From Rhizobium sp. NFR03 (lineage in GTDB: Bacteria; Pseudomonadota; Alphaproteobacteria; Rhizobiales; Rhizobiaceae), in contig NZ_FOGR01000001.1 of assembly GCF_900111275.1 (NCBI RefSeq), positions 806,001-870,000 on the forward strand: a stretch of 64,000 nt of DNA, written 5' to 3'. Below the pieces are notes generated by a model. The model was not told the origin of the DNA and did not search any database. It saw only the letters and a program-made list of their open reading frames with translations. This document shows, one piece after another, positions 16,456 to 27,475 of the stretch. A program made the position numbers and the translations under genes. Every line of letters begins with the position of its first letter. Positions within the stretch are counted from its first letter, which is position 1.

Positions 16456-17225
16456 TCAGCTCATCCAGTTTCCGCCGTCGACATTGTAGGTCTGGGACAC
16501 GATGTAGTCGCTGTCGCCCGACGCCAGGAACACGGCCATGCCCGTGAGATCCTGCGCCGTCCCCATGCGCCCGAACGGCACTTCCGCACCGACCAGCTTT
16601 TTCTTCTCGCCGAGCGGACGGTTCTCGTATTTGGCAAACATCGCGTCCACACCATCCCAGTGCTCGCCGTCCACGACGCCGGGGGCGATCGCGTTGACAT
16701 TGATGCCGTGCGAAATGAGGTTGAGGCCAGCCGACTGGGTCAGGCTGATAACCGCGGCTTTGGTGGCGCAATAGACGGCCACCAGCGCCTCGCCGCGTCG
16801 TCCGGCCTGGCTCGCCATGTTGATGATCTTGCCGCCGCGACCCTGCGCGATCATCTGCCTTGCCGCCGCCTGCAGCGTAAAGAGCGTGCCCGATACGTTG
16901 ATCGCAAACAGCCGGTCGTAGCTCTCACGGGTAATCTCGACAATGGGCGCAAGGTCGAACAGGGCGGCATTGTTCACGAGGATATCCAGCCCGCCAGCCG
17001 TCTCCACGACAGTCGCAATCGCAGCGTCGATGGAAGCCTGCTGCGTCACATCCATTTCCACCGGATAGGCCTGCGGCCCCAGTTCGGCCGCAGTTTCCGT
17101 TGCGCGCGCAAGATTGATGTCGGCAATTGCGACGGTTGCGCCCTCCGCAATATAGGCCTCCGCGAATGCGCGGCCGATGCCTCTGGCCGAACCCGTGATC
17201 AGCGCACTTTTTCTCTCAAGACGTT

Positions 17226-17229
<4 letters not shown>
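16456..17229 (-). CDS. smoS: Sorbitol (L-iditol/glucitol) dehydrogenase, SDR family
   Basis: 257 residues, classical SDR. Cofactor motif TGSARGIG near residue 13, NNAA near 89, catalytic Ser in [11 protein letters not shown] and YCATK near 154-158. The Asp following the second strand (IADI) favours NAD(H). It oxidises D-sorbitol to D-fructose, and galactitol to tagatose in the R. sphaeroides homologue. It overlaps the 3' end of smoK by 4 nt, so the two are translationally coupled. Confidence 0.93.
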
Positions 17230-18227
<998 letters not shown>

Positions 18228-18273
18228 GGTGCGCGCTCCCGCTCGTCTTGTCGTTATATCGTTTGTTGATCTG

Positions 18274-19098
18274 CTACTTCACGGCGCCGAAGGTCAGGCC
18301 GCGCACAAGCTGCTTCTGGCTGAACCAGCCCATGATCAGGATCGGTGCGATGGCGAGCGTCGAGGCTGCCGAAAGCTTCGCCCAGAACAGGCCCTGCGGC
18401 GACGAGAACGAGGCGATGAAGGCTGTCAGCGGTGCTGCGTTCGTGGTCGTCAGGCGAATCGTCCAGAAAGCTTCGTTCCAGGCGAGGATGATGTTGAGCA
18501 GCATGGTGGAGGCAATGCCCGGCACCGCCATCGGGGTCAGGACATAGGCGATTTCGCCCCAGAGCGACGCGCCGTCCATGCGGGCGGCTTCCAGAATCTC
18601 GCCCGGGATTTCCCGGAAGTAGGTATAGAGCATCCAGACGACGATCGGCAGGTTGATCATGGTCAGCATGATGGTCAGGCCGAACCGGCTGTCGAGCAGG
18701 CCGAAGTCGCGGAACAGCAGGTAGATCGGCACCATGACGGCCGCCGCCGGCATCATCTTCGTGGACAGCATCCACATGAGGATGTCCTTGGTGCGCGGCG
18801 TCGGCGAGAAGGCCATCGCCCAGGCGGCAGGCACCGAGATCAGCAGCGCCAGAAACGTCGAGCCGACCGAGATGATCACCGAGTTCAGGAAGAACTTGAA
18901 GTAGTTGCTCTGCGCCTGCACGGCGGCATAGCTCTCGACGGTGCCGGAGGGGATCAGGTTGAACCCCTGGATCGCCTCGGTCTCGGATTTGAACGAGGTG
19001 ATGATCGTGTAGAGAATGGGGAAGAAGATCACCAGAGCCACGATCCAGGCCAGCACGGTGAAGAAGACGGTTCTGCGTTTGGAAACGGCACGTGCCAT
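18274..19098 (-). CDS. smoG: Polyol ABC transporter permease SmoG
   Basis: 274 residues, six membrane segments, MalG-type. The EAA loop is [25 protein letters not shown] and interacts with SmoK. The ATG at 19098 follows a GGGAGA site; the longer in-frame start (19134) overlaps smoF. Forms the inner-membrane channel with SmoF. Confidence 0.92.
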   Translation of the reverse strand: MARAVSKRRTVFFTVLAWIVALVIFFPILYTIITSFKSETEAIQGFNLIPSGTVESYAAVQAQSNYFKFFLNSVIISVGSTFLALLISVPAAWAMAFSPTPRTKDILMWMLSTKMMPAAAVMVPIYLLFRDFGLLDSRFGLTIMLTMINLPIVVWMLYTYFREIPGEILEAARMDGASLWGEIAYVLTPMAVPGIASTMLLNIILAWNEAFWTIRLTTTNAAPLTAFIASFSSPQGLFWAKLSAASTLAIAPILIMGWFSQKQLVRGLTFGAVK

Positions 19099-19111
19099 GG
19101 TCTTGATCTCC

Positions 19112-19984
19112 CTACTTGTCGAGGTTCTTGCCAACGGCGCGCATCAGGAAGAAGGCGACGATGTTGGCGAGGATGACGGCGATGATGCCACCGGCAGATG
19201 CACCGCCGACGTCGTAGCCGAGAAGGGCCGTGCGATAGATGAGGAACGGCAGATTGGTCGAGGCATAGCCCGGGCCGCCATTGGTGGTCACAAGGATTTC
19301 CGCATAGACGCCGAGCAGGAAGATCGTCTGGATGAGGATGACGACGGTGATCGAGCGGGCGAGATGCGGCACGGTCAGGTAGATGAACCGGTTGAAGAAG
19401 TTCGCCCCGTCCATCTCGGCTGCCTCCTTCTGCTCGCCGTCGAGCGATTGCAGGGCGGTGAGCAGGATGAGCGTCGCGAACGGCAGCCACTGCCAGGCGA
19501 CGATGATGATGATCGAGAACAGCGGATACTGCCCGAACCAGTCGACAGGCTGCACGCCGAAGAACCGGCTGATATCGGCAAACACCCCGTATTGCGGGTG
19601 CATGATCATGTTCTTCCAGACGAGTGCGGCCACCGGCGGCATGACGAAGAACGGGGAGATGACGAGGATGCGCACGATCCCCTGCCCCCAGACCGGCTGG
19701 TCGAGCATCAGCGCGATCGCGATGCCGCCGATGACGGTGATGGCGAGGACGCCGACGACGATGATCAGCGTATTGAGGATCGACTGGAAGAAGGCGGGAT
19801 CGGAATAGAAGAACTGGTAGTTGAACAGACCGGCGAAGCTGACATTGCCCGGATTGAGCAGATTGTAGTTCTGGAAGGAGAACCAGAGCGTCATCGCCAG
19901 CGGCACGATCATCCAGATCAAGAGCAGCCCGACGGACGGCGCCATCATGATCCGGGCAAGGCCTCGGGTATTCTGCGTTGCCAT
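19112..19984 (-). CDS. smoF: Polyol ABC transporter permease SmoF
   Basis: 290 residues, MalF-type permease with six membrane segments and the EAA loop EAAEMDGANFFNRFIYLTVPHL. The ATG at 19984 has a strong GGGAGG site. Partner of SmoG; 13 nt before smoG. A 270-bp space with a palindromic repeat separates it from smoE, which may lower its expression relative to the binding protein. Confidence 0.92.
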   Translation of the reverse strand: MATQNTRGLARIMMAPSVGLLLIWMIVPLAMTLWFSFQNYNLLNPGNVSFAGLFNYQFFYSDPAFFQSILNTLIIVVGVLAITVIGGIAIALMLDQPVWGQGIVRILVISPFFVMPPVAALVWKNMIMHPQYGVFADISRFFGVQPVDWFGQYPLFSIIIIVAWQWLPFATLILLTALQSLDGEQKEAAEMDGANFFNRFIYLTVPHLARSITVVILIQTIFLLGVYAEILVTTNGGPGYASTNLPFLIYRTALLGYDVGGASAGGIIAVILANIVAFFLMRAVGKNLDK

Positions 19985-20091
19985 GGATAGACCCTCCCTC
20001 TGGTGTCGCCGGCTCCGGCTTCCGCACATGCGGAAGGGGCGGCTTGTTGTTGTGTGGGTTGTTTGTCGGTCTCGGGCGGCGTGCGGGTCAG

Positions 20092-20207
20092 CCCCTCATC
20101 CGCCTGCCGGCACCTTCTCCCCGCTTGGGCGGGGCGAAGGGCACTCGGAGTTACCGTGTGGCACGTCCCCTCTCCCCGCAGGCGGGGAGAGGGTTAGGGT
20201 GAGGGGC
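20092..20207. repeat. RIME-like palindromic intergenic repeat (copy 1)
   Basis: Begins CCCCTCATCC and ends GGGTGAGGGG, with inner palindromes CTCCCCGCTTGGGCGGGG and TCTCCCCGCAGGCGGGGAGA. It fills most of the smoE-smoF gap. A related copy in the opposite orientation lies at 45053-45190. Such elements are common in Rhizobiaceae; in the transcript they would fold and could stabilise smoE mRNA. Confidence 0.8.
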
Positions 20208-20254
20208 AACCACGCAAAGGCGTGACAGGCAACCCCACCCATCGGGCTACGAGT

Positions 20255-21577
20255 TTATTTGATATACCCGCCGCGCGTCATTTCGCGTGTCGCTGCCGTC
20301 TGGGCCTGCGCCAGTGCATCGTCAACAGACATCTGGCCGGCAAGGGCTGCCGAGAACAGCTGACCAACGGTCGTGCCGAGGCTCTGGAACTCGGGAATGG
20401 CCACGAACTGGACACCGACGTAGGGAACGGGCTTCGTCGAAGGGTTCTTCGGGTCGGCCGCGTTGATGCTCTCGAGCGTCATCTTGGCGAAGGGTGCCGC
20501 CTTCTGGTACTCGGCATTCTGGTAGAGCGAGGTGCGCGTGCCCGGGGGAACGTTGGCCCAGCCTTCCTTCTGCGCGACGAGGTCAAGATAGTGCTTGCTG
20601 GTCGCCCAGGAAACGAACTTCTCGGCCGCTTCGGCCTTCTGCGTGCCTGCGGGGATCGCGAGGTTCCAGGCCCAGAGCCAGTTGCCGCGCTTGCCGAGAC
20701 CCGTATCGGGAGCGAGAGCGAAGCCGACCTTGTCGGCGACCGTCGAGTCCTTGGGGTTGGTGACAAACGATGCCGCTACCGTGGCGTCGATCCACATGCC
20801 GCACTTGCCCTGCTGGAAGAGCGCCAGGTTCTCGTTGAAGCCGTTGGACGATGCACCCTGCGGGCCGGCATCGTTCATCAGCTTGACGTACATGTCGAGC
20901 GTGTTCTTCCATTCCGGCTGGTCGAACTGCGGCTTCCAGTTCTCGTCGAACCAGCGTGCGCCGAAGGCGTTCGACGTTGCCGTCAGGAACGCCATGTTCT
21001 CGCCCCAGCCGGCCTTGCCGCGAAGGCAGATGCCGTTGATGCCGTTGGCACGGTCGGTCATCTTGCGCGCCGCGTCGTTGATGAAGTCCCAGGTCGGCGC
21101 GTCGGGCATGGTCAGCCCCGCCTTCTCGATGAGGTCCTTGCGGTACATTACCATGGAGCTTTCACCGTAGAACGGTGCGGCATAGAGCTTGCCGTCGGCC
21201 GTCAGGCCCGAGCGGATGGCCGGCAGCAGGTCGTCGACATCGTAGTCGGCACCGAGGTTGTCGAGCGGCAGAAGCCAGTTCTGCTTGGCCCAGATCGGAA
21301 CCTCGTAGGTGCCAATGGTCAGCACGTCGTACTGGCCACCCTTCGTGGCGATGTCTGTGGTGACGCGTTCACGCAGGACGTTCTCTTCCAGCGTCACCCA
21401 TTCGAGCTGGATGTCGGGATTGGCCTTGGTGAAGTCGTCGGTGAGAGTCTGCATCCGGACCATGTCGCCATTGTTCACCGTTGCGATGGTGAGGGTCTCG
21501 GCCTGAGCCAGACCGCCGGAAACGGCTGCAATGACGAGTGCCGAGCATGCGCCCAGCAGAGATGTCTTCAAATTCAT
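20255..21577 (-). CDS. smoE: Polyol ABC transporter substrate-binding protein SmoE
   Basis: 440 residues, extracellular solute-binding family 1. Sec signal peptide to about residue 26 (GLAQAE). Mature part contains TIATVNNGDMVRMQTLTDDF and the sugar-site-type loop segments. It captures sorbitol/mannitol in the periplasm. The ATG at 21577 has a GGGAGGA site. The first structural gene after smoC, it has its own promoter with an overlapping inverted repeat, the expected target of SmoC. Confidence 0.93.
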   Translation of the reverse strand: MNLKTSLLGACSALVIAAVSGGLAQAETLTIATVNNGDMVRMQTLTDDFTKANPDIQLEWVTLEENVLRERVTTDIATKGGQYDVLTIGTYEVPIWAKQNWLLPLDNLGADYDVDDLLPAIRSGLTADGKLYAAPFYGESSMVMYRKDLIEKAGLTMPDAPTWDFINDAARKMTDRANGINGICLRGKAGWGENMAFLTATSNAFGARWFDENWKPQFDQPEWKNTLDMYVKLMNDAGPQGASSNGFNENLALFQQGKCGMWIDATVAASFVTNPKDSTVADKVGFALAPDTGLGKRGNWLWAWNLAIPAGTQKAEAAEKFVSWATSKHYLDLVAQKEGWANVPPGTRTSLYQNAEYQKAAPFAKMTLESINAADPKNPSTKPVPYVGVQFVAIPEFQSLGTTVGQLFSAALAGQMSVDDALAQAQTAATREMTRGGYIK

Positions 21578-21598
21578 GATCTTCCTCCCAGAAGAGTA

Positions 21599-21633
21599 AT
21601 GAGCATTTGCCTCGCTCACGGGCAATTACTCAT
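21599..21633. promoter_or_regulatory. Inverted-repeat operator over the smoE promoter
   Basis: Arms ATGAGCATTTGCC (21599-21611) and GGCAATTACTCAT (21621-21633) are inverted repeats with two mismatches and a 9-bp spacer. The arm overlaps the predicted -10 box. Probable binding site of SmoC. Confidence 0.65.
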
Positions 21634-21653
21634 TTTCTGGGCCGACTTGTCAA
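21625..21653 (-). promoter_or_regulatory. Sigma-70-type promoter of smoE
   Basis: Minus strand TTGACA (21653-21648), 17 bp, AGTAAT (21630-21625). The -35 box is perfect and the spacing ideal. The leader to the ATG is about 40 nt. Confidence 0.6.
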
Positions 21654-21726
21654 TCGCATTCCATGCTGCGATGCCGAACACATCGGTAAGCCATCGGAAA
21701 AATTGACAATTTTTTGACATATTTGC

Positions 21727-22680
21727 TCAGGGGGCGAGCAGATATTCAGCCGTCTCCTCGTCGGTGATAACACCGTTGATGAGTCCGCCACGCAGGGCAG
21801 CGCGCAGAGCGAGGTGCTTTCGACGGCCTTTCGCCATGCCGATCAGTGTCGATGTTTCGCGCGAGGGCAAGGGCACGCTGGCCACCCGATTGTTGATGTC
21901 GCCCGCGATGAGCTGCCCATCACCATCGAACATCCAGCCGCAGATCTCGCCAGCGGCCCCCTGCTCCACCAGTTGCGCCATCTCGTCGCGCGACAGGAAG
22001 CCATCCTGGCAGAGCGGCGCATCCGTCCCCACTTCACCGACACCGACGAAGGCGATATTGGCCTGCGTTCCGAGGCTGAGGGCAGACTGCACGAGGATCT
22101 GCTTGTGCAGCACCTCCCGCTCTTCGGCCGAGGACACGATGACCGGCAGGGGCATGGGGAAATGCCGTGCCTTCACAGCGTCGGCCATGGAAAAGATGAC
22201 GTTGTAATAGGCCGCCGAACCATCGACGCCGATATTGCCGGTGAGCGAGACGATGCGATGCTGCGGGCAATCCATGGCCGGAAGCTGGTCGATCGCCGCC
22301 TTCAGCGTCCGCCCGGTTCCGATCGCCATGATGACCGGATCGCTCGATTTCAGCCAGCGTTCGATCTCGGCCGCGCCTGCCTCGGCAATGCCGACCGTGG
22401 TGGAAGACGACGCCGGATCGCTCGGAACCACCTCTGCCTGCCGCAGATCGTAACGCTCTTTCAGCCGAAGCCCGAGCTCCATGCAGGCAGCGATCGGATG
22501 GTCAAGACGGACCTTGATCAGCCGTTCGGCCATGGCGAGCGACACGAGGCGCTGCGCGGATTGGCGCGAGATGCCCATCTGCCCGGCAATCTCGTCCTGC
22601 GTCCGTCCCGCGACGTAGTAAAGCCAGCCGGCGCGTGCCGCATCGTCGAGCCGTGCATTCGCTTCCGGTCTGCGTGCCAT
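21727..22680 (-). CDS. smoC: SorC-family sugar-binding transcriptional regulator SmoC
   Basis: 317 residues. N-terminal helix-turn-helix (about 18-60; GRTQDEIAGQMGISRQSAQRLVSLA) and a C-terminal sugar-phosphate-binding domain (about 75-317; IMAIGTGRTLKAAIDQLP). It lies upstream of smoE in the same orientation, and probably regulates the operon in response to polyols. The ATG at 22680 with GGAGGGG 9 nt upstream is preferred to a TTG at 22695. Confidence 0.9.
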   Translation of the reverse strand: MARRPEANARLDDAARAGWLYYVAGRTQDEIAGQMGISRQSAQRLVSLAMAERLIKVRLDHPIAACMELGLRLKERYDLRQAEVVPSDPASSSTTVGIAEAGAAEIERWLKSSDPVIMAIGTGRTLKAAIDQLPAMDCPQHRIVSLTGNIGVDGSAAYYNVIFSMADAVKARHFPMPLPVIVSSAEEREVLHKQILVQSALSLGTQANIAFVGVGEVGTDAPLCQDGFLSRDEMAQLVEQGAAGEICGWMFDGDGQLIAGDINNRVASVPLPSRETSTLIGMAKGRRKHLALRAALRGGLINGVITDEETAEYLLAP

Positions 22681-22787
22681 TCCATGCCCCTCCAAGGTCC
22701 AGCGGGAACCCGAAGTGCTGACACCTTTTGGCCAGGCCTGTCAATCGATCCGCCGCCGCATGAAAAAACGAAAGAGGGCGCTAAAAT

Positions 22788-22803
22788 TTTACCTTTTGAT
22801 CAA
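22788..22803. promoter_or_regulatory. RutR-like operator upstream of preT
   Basis: TTTACCTTTTGATCAA matches 11 of the 14 defined positions of the E. coli RutR site TTGACCAnnTGGTCAA. It is 54 nt before preT. The same kind of match occurs beside rutR at 32187-32202. Confidence 0.55.
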
Positions 22804-22857
22804 GAAATTTTCCATGTTAGCCTCTGCTGATCGTGCGGTTGCCATTGGGAGGAAAAC

Positions 22858-24228
22858 ATGGGAACGACGGACTCCGGAATGATCGGCGGGCGGCTGACGC
22901 CCGGTCAATACGAGGTAAACTTTGCGGATTTGCATCCGCGCCTGGACGAGCACGAGGCGCTCGTCGCATCCGATCGCTGCTACTTCTGCTACGACGCGCC
23001 GTGCATGACGGCCTGTCCCACCTCCATCGACATCCCCCTTTTCATCCGCCAGATCGCGACCGGCAACCCGATCGGCTCGGCCAATACGATCTTCGATCAA
23101 AACATCCTCGGTGGCATGTGCGCGCGGGTCTGTCCCACCGAAACGCTGTGCGAGGAGGCCTGCGTCCGCATGGAGGCGGAGGGCCGCCCGGTCGCCATCG
23201 GCCGGCTCCAGCGCTTTGCCACCGACATCGCCATGGCGGAAGGCCGGCAGTTCTATGAACGCGCGCCTTCCACAGGCAAGACCGTCGCCGTCGTCGGCGC
23301 GGGACCGGCGGGCCTAGCCTGCGCTCACCGGCTCGCCGTCAACGGCCATGATGTCGTGATCTACGACGCCCGCGAGAAGGCCGGCGGTCTGAACGAATAC
23401 GGCATCGCCACCTACAAGGCGACGGACGACTTCGCGCAGAGGGAAGTCGACTATGTGCTCGCCATTGGCGGCATCGAGATTCGCAATCGTCAAATGCTCG
23501 GCCGAGACATCAAACTCGTCGATCTCCTCGCCCGTCACGATGCCGTCTTTCTCGGCATAGGCCTGACCGGCGTCAACGCGCTGCGCACGGAAGGCGAAGC
23601 GGCCGAAGGCGTTGAGGATGCGATCGATTTCATCGCGTCCCTGCGCCAATCCCCCGGCAAGACCGACATCCCCGTTGGCCGGCGCGTCGTGGTCATCGGC
23701 GGCGGCATGACCGCGATCGATGCGGCGGTGCAGGCGAAGCTCCTGGGTGCCGAGGAAGTGACCATCTGCTACCGCCGCGGACGCGAGCATATGAATGCCT
23801 CCACTTACGAGCAGGATCTCGCCACGTCCCGCGGCGTCACCATTCGCCACTGGCTGCAGCCAAGACGCATCCTTGCGCAGGACGACGGCAATGTCGCCAG
23901 GATCGAGCTGGACTATACATCGGATGTGGACGGACGGCTGGTTGCCACCGGCGAGACCGGCATTCTCGCAGCCGACCATATTCTCAAGGCCATCGGCCAG
24001 ACCCTCGAGCCCGACGCGCTCGGCATCGTGGCGCTCCAGTCCGGTCGTATTGTCGTGGATGAGGAGGGGCGGACCTCGCTCGATCGTGTCTGGGCTGGCG
24101 GGGACTGTCGCCTCGGCGGCGAGGACCTCACTGTATCAGCCGTAGCCCAGGGGCGCGACGCGGCTCAATCGATCCACCGCGCGCTGATGGCTGAACGCCA
24201 TCCGGCCGTCGCCGTCGCCGTCGCTTGA
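22858..24228 (+). CDS. preT: Dihydropyrimidine dehydrogenase (NAD) subunit PreT
   Basis: 456 residues, the NAD/FAD and iron-sulfur half of bacterial dihydropyrimidine dehydrogenase, which reduces uracil and thymine to their dihydro forms. N-terminal cysteine clusters CYFCYDAPCMTAC and CARVCPTETLCEEAC hold two 4Fe-4S centres; two Rossmann sites follow, VAVVGAGPAGLACAHRL (FAD) and VVVIGGGMTAIDAAVQAKLLGA (NAD). An AGGA site is present. It is 12 nt upstream of preA, with which it forms the enzyme. Confidence 0.94.
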   Translation: MGTTDSGMIGGRLTPGQYEVNFADLHPRLDEHEALVASDRCYFCYDAPCMTACPTSIDIPLFIRQIATGNPIGSANTIFDQNILGGMCARVCPTETLCEEACVRMEAEGRPVAIGRLQRFATDIAMAEGRQFYERAPSTGKTVAVVGAGPAGLACAHRLAVNGHDVVIYDAREKAGGLNEYGIATYKATDDFAQREVDYVLAIGGIEIRNRQMLGRDIKLVDLLARHDAVFLGIGLTGVNALRTEGEAAEGVEDAIDFIASLRQSPGKTDIPVGRRVVVIGGGMTAIDAAVQAKLLGAEEVTICYRRGREHMNASTYEQDLATSRGVTIRHWLQPRRILAQDDGNVARIELDYTSDVDGRLVATGETGILAADHILKAIGQTLEPDALGIVALQSGRIVVDEEGRTSLDRVWAGGDCRLGGEDLTVSAVAQGRDAAQSIHRALMAERHPAVAVAVA

Positions 24229-24240
24229 GGGAGATGAATC

Positions 24241-25554
24241 ATGGCTGATCTGCGTAGCACTTTCGTCGGAATCAAGTCCCCCAACCCCTTCTGGCTCGCC
24301 TCGGCACCGCCGACGGACAAGGCCTACAATGTCGAGCGGGCCTTCAAGTCCGGCTGGGGCGGCGTCGTCTGGAAAACGCTTGGCGAGGACGGCCCTCCGG
24401 TCGTCAACGTCAACGGTCCGCGCTACGGCGCGATCTGGGGCGCCGACCGGCGGCTCCTCGGCCTCAACAACATCGAACTGATCACCGATCGCGACCTCTA
24501 CACCAACCTGCGGGAGATGAAGCAGGTCAAGATGAACTGGCCCGACCGCGCCCTGATCGCCTCGATCATGGTGCCCTGCGAGGAGGAGAGCTGGAAGGCG
24601 ATCCTGCCGCTGGTGGAGGAAACCGGCGCCGATGGCATCGAGCTGAATTTCGGCTGCCCGCACGGCATGTCGGAGCGCGGCATGGGCGCGGCCGTCGGTC
24701 AGGTGCCCGCCTATATCGAGATGGTGGTGCGCTGGTGCAAGCAATACACCCGCATGCCGGTCATCACCAAGCTGACGCCTAATATCACCGATATCCGCCA
24801 CCCCGCCCGCGCCGCGAAAGCCGGGGGCACCGATGCCGTATCGCTGATCAACACGATCAACTCGATCACATCCGTTAACCTCGACACTTTCGCGCCCGAA
24901 CCGTCGATCGACGGCAAGGGTAGTCACGGTGGCTATTGCGGCCCGGCGGTCAAGCCGATCGCGCTCAACATGGTGGCCGAGATCGCTCGCGATCCGGAAA
25001 CGCAAGGTCTGCCGATCTCCGGCATCGGCGGCATCACCACATGGCGGGATGCGGCGGAATTTCTCGTGCTCGGTGCCGGCAACGTGCAGGTCTGCACCGC
25101 CGCCATGACCTACGGCTTCAAGATCGTCCAGGAAATGATCACAGGGCTTTCGACATGGATGGACGCCAAGGGCCACCGGTCGCTCGACGACATCACCGGC
25201 CGGGCGATCCCCAACGTATCGGACTGGCAGTATCTCAACCTCAACTACGTCGCCAAGGCCCGGATCGATCAGGATGCCTGCATCAAATGCGGCCGCTGCC
25301 ACATTGCCTGCGAGGACACCTCGCATCAGGCGATCACGCAGTCTGTCGATGGCGTCAGGCATTTCGAGGTGATGGAGGACGAATGCGTCGGCTGCAATCT
25401 CTGCGTCAACGTCTGTCCCGTGCAGGACTGCATCACCATGGTCGCCCTGCCCCCGGGCACCCTTGACGAGCGCACCGGTAAAGTGGTCGATCCCGCCTAT
25501 GCGAACTGGACCACGCACCCGAACAACCCGATGTCACGTCAGGCGGCGGAGTAA
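24241..25554 (+). CDS. preA: Dihydropyrimidine dehydrogenase (NAD) subunit PreA
   Basis: 437 residues. An FMN-binding TIM barrel of the dihydroorotate dehydrogenase type (about 1-320), with the catalytic cysteine in FGCPHGMSERGMG, and a C-terminal ferredoxin domain with CIKCGRCHIAC and CVGCNLCVNVC (two 4Fe-4S). Takes electrons from PreT and performs pyrimidine reduction, the first step before HydA and PydC encoded 7-9 kb downstream. Confidence 0.94.
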   Translation: MADLRSTFVGIKSPNPFWLASAPPTDKAYNVERAFKSGWGGVVWKTLGEDGPPVVNVNGPRYGAIWGADRRLLGLNNIELITDRDLYTNLREMKQVKMNWPDRALIASIMVPCEEESWKAILPLVEETGADGIELNFGCPHGMSERGMGAAVGQVPAYIEMVVRWCKQYTRMPVITKLTPNITDIRHPARAAKAGGTDAVSLINTINSITSVNLDTFAPEPSIDGKGSHGGYCGPAVKPIALNMVAEIARDPETQGLPISGIGGITTWRDAAEFLVLGAGNVQVCTAAMTYGFKIVQEMITGLSTWMDAKGHRSLDDITGRAIPNVSDWQYLNLNYVAKARIDQDACIKCGRCHIACEDTSHQAITQSVDGVRHFEVMEDECVGCNLCVNVCPVQDCITMVALPPGTLDERTGKVVDPAYANWTTHPNNPMSRQAAE

Positions 25555-25565
25555 CGGATGAAGCA

Positions 25566-25592
25566 GAGCATGGCAAACGGTTCGCCATGCTC
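25566..25592. terminator. Hairpin between convergent preA and mqo
   Basis: GAGCATGGC/GCCATGCTC, a 9-bp perfect stem with a 9-nt loop, between the stops of preA (25554) and mqo (25642). No long T-run. It probably ends both transcripts. Confidence 0.5.
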
Positions 25593-25641
25593 CCTTGATG
25601 ACCTGCTGCGAACGACGCTGGCAGATAGGACGTCGATAAGC

Positions 25642-27345
25642 TCAGAGCGCCATATCCGGAACGCGGTGCACGTCGCCGGCCGGAACGGCGGCGGGTGACG
25701 TTGCGCCAATCGCCGGCGGAGCGATGGCGAGCTGAAGACGCTCGCTCGTCGCGGCCCAGGCCAGCGCGAGCGCCTGCGGGTCGTCGTTCAGCTTCTTGCC
25801 GTAGCTCGGCACCATCGCCTGCACTCTTGCCTGCCATTCCGGTGTCGCAAGACGCTCGGCAAAGACCTTCTTGAGAACATCCAGCATGATCGGCGGCGCC
25901 GTCGAGGCACCCGGCGAAGCCCCGAGAAGCGCCGTGATTGTGCCGTCTGCCGAGGCGACGATTTCCGTGCCGAGCTTGAGAACGCCACCTTTTTCAGGGT
26001 CGCGCTTGATGATCTGCACGCGCTGACCGGCCTGCCACAGGCGCCAGTCCTCACCCTTGGCCTCCGGGAAATACTCGCGCAGGGCTGCAAGGCGATCCTC
26101 GTCCGACATCAGCAGCTGCCCGGCGAGATACTGGACGAGGCTGAACTCGTTCATGCCCACCTGCAGCATCGGCCAGATATTGTCGAGCGTCACCGAAGCC
26201 GGAAGATCGAAATAGGAACCGTCCTTCAGGAACTTGGTCGAGAAGGTCGCGAAGGGGCCGAAGAGCACGACCTGCTTGCCATCCAGCATGCGCGTGTCGA
26301 GGTGCGGAACGGACATCGGCGGCGCGCCGACCGAAGCCTGACCATAGGCCTTCGCCAGATGCTGGCTGACGATCTCGGGCTTTTCGCAAACGAGGAACGA
26401 TCCGCCGACGGGAAAGCCGGCATAGTCCGCGGCTTCGGGAATGCCCGACATCTGCAAGAGAGGCAGAGCGCCACCGCCAGCCCCGAGGAAGACGAATTTC
26501 GCGTTGATGACGCCCTTCTGTGTGCCTGTCCGCGTGTCGGCGTAGCTGATCCGCCAGGTGCCATCCTCGTTCCGGGTGATCTCCTGCACCTCGCTGGAGG
26601 TCGCGAGGCTGAAGGTCGGCAGGGTCTTCAGATGCGCGACATACTGACGGGTAATCTCGCCGAAGTTCACGTCTGTGCCAAGCGGGGACCATGTCGCGGC
26701 CAGCGTCTGCGTGCGGTCACGGCCTTCCATCATGATCGGAACCCATTTCGCGATCTCGTCATGGTCGCGCGAGAACTTCATGCCGGAAAAGAGCGCGCTG
26801 GCCTTCAGCGCCTCATACCGCTTCTCCAGGAATTCCGTGTTGTCGTCACCCCAGACGAAGCTCATATGCGGTGTCGAATTGATGAAGGACCGGGGATCCT
26901 TCAGGACCCCGCGATCCACCTGATGCGCGAGGAACTGGCGGGAGACCTGGAAGGATTCGTTGATGCCGACGGCGCGGCTGATATCGACGTTTCCGTTCAC
27001 ATCCTTTGGGGTGTAATTCAGTTCGGCGAGCGCAGAGTGACCGGTGCCTGCATTGTTCCAGCCGTTGGAGCTTTCCAGCGCCACGTCGTCCAGCCGCTCG
27101 ATCATCTCGATCGACCATGACGGCTCCAGCTCGTTGATGAGGACGCCGAGCGTCGCGCTCATGATGCCGCCGCCGACGAGAAGCACGTCGACCGTCTTCT
27201 CGGGAGCAAGGGCCCAACTCGGGAGCGAGGACAGAGTGAGAGCGGCCGCACCGGTTGCGGCAGATCCGAGAAGTTGTCGGCGACTCAAGGCCAGATGCTG
27301 CGAGGCTCCCGAACGCGGAGCGCGGCTATTCTTTTCACTGGCCAT
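25642..27345 (-). CDS. mqo: Malate:quinone oxidoreductase with a twin-arginine signal
   Basis: 567 residues. The family core (about 48-545) starts with the FAD motif [22 protein letters not shown] and contains [21 protein letters not shown], typical of Mqo. It oxidises malate to oxaloacetate and reduces quinone. Unlike the ~500-residue cytoplasmic-face enzymes, this one has an N-terminal extension with [18 protein letters not shown] and SWA, a Tat-type signal. The ATG at 27345 is chosen; frames upstream (27411) lack a better site. It is alone in its unit. Confidence 0.9.
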   Translation of the reverse strand: MASEKNSRAPRSGASQHLALSRRQLLGSAATGAAALTLSSLPSWALAPEKTVDVLLVGGGIMSATLGVLINELEPSWSIEMIERLDDVALESSNGWNNAGTGHSALAELNYTPKDVNGNVDISRAVGINESFQVSRQFLAHQVDRGVLKDPRSFINSTPHMSFVWGDDNTEFLEKRYEALKASALFSGMKFSRDHDEIAKWVPIMMEGRDRTQTLAATWSPLGTDVNFGEITRQYVAHLKTLPTFSLATSSEVQEITRNEDGTWRISYADTRTGTQKGVINAKFVFLGAGGGALPLLQMSGIPEAADYAGFPVGGSFLVCEKPEIVSQHLAKAYGQASVGAPPMSVPHLDTRMLDGKQVVLFGPFATFSTKFLKDGSYFDLPASVTLDNIWPMLQVGMNEFSLVQYLAGQLLMSDEDRLAALREYFPEAKGEDWRLWQAGQRVQIIKRDPEKGGVLKLGTEIVASADGTITALLGASPGASTAPPIMLDVLKKVFAERLATPEWQARVQAMVPSYGKKLNDDPQALALAWAATSERLQLAIAPPAIGATSPAAVPAGDVHRVPDMAL

Positions 27346-27475
27346 GTCAACCTCACTATATCTCACGTCCTCCCAAGGCTGGCGTATAAGCGAAACCTGT
27401 TTTCGTGACAAGGCGATTTCACGATGCTGGCACAGCTACAAGACGCAGTATTTCAGAGTTTTTCCGCCGGTTGCC

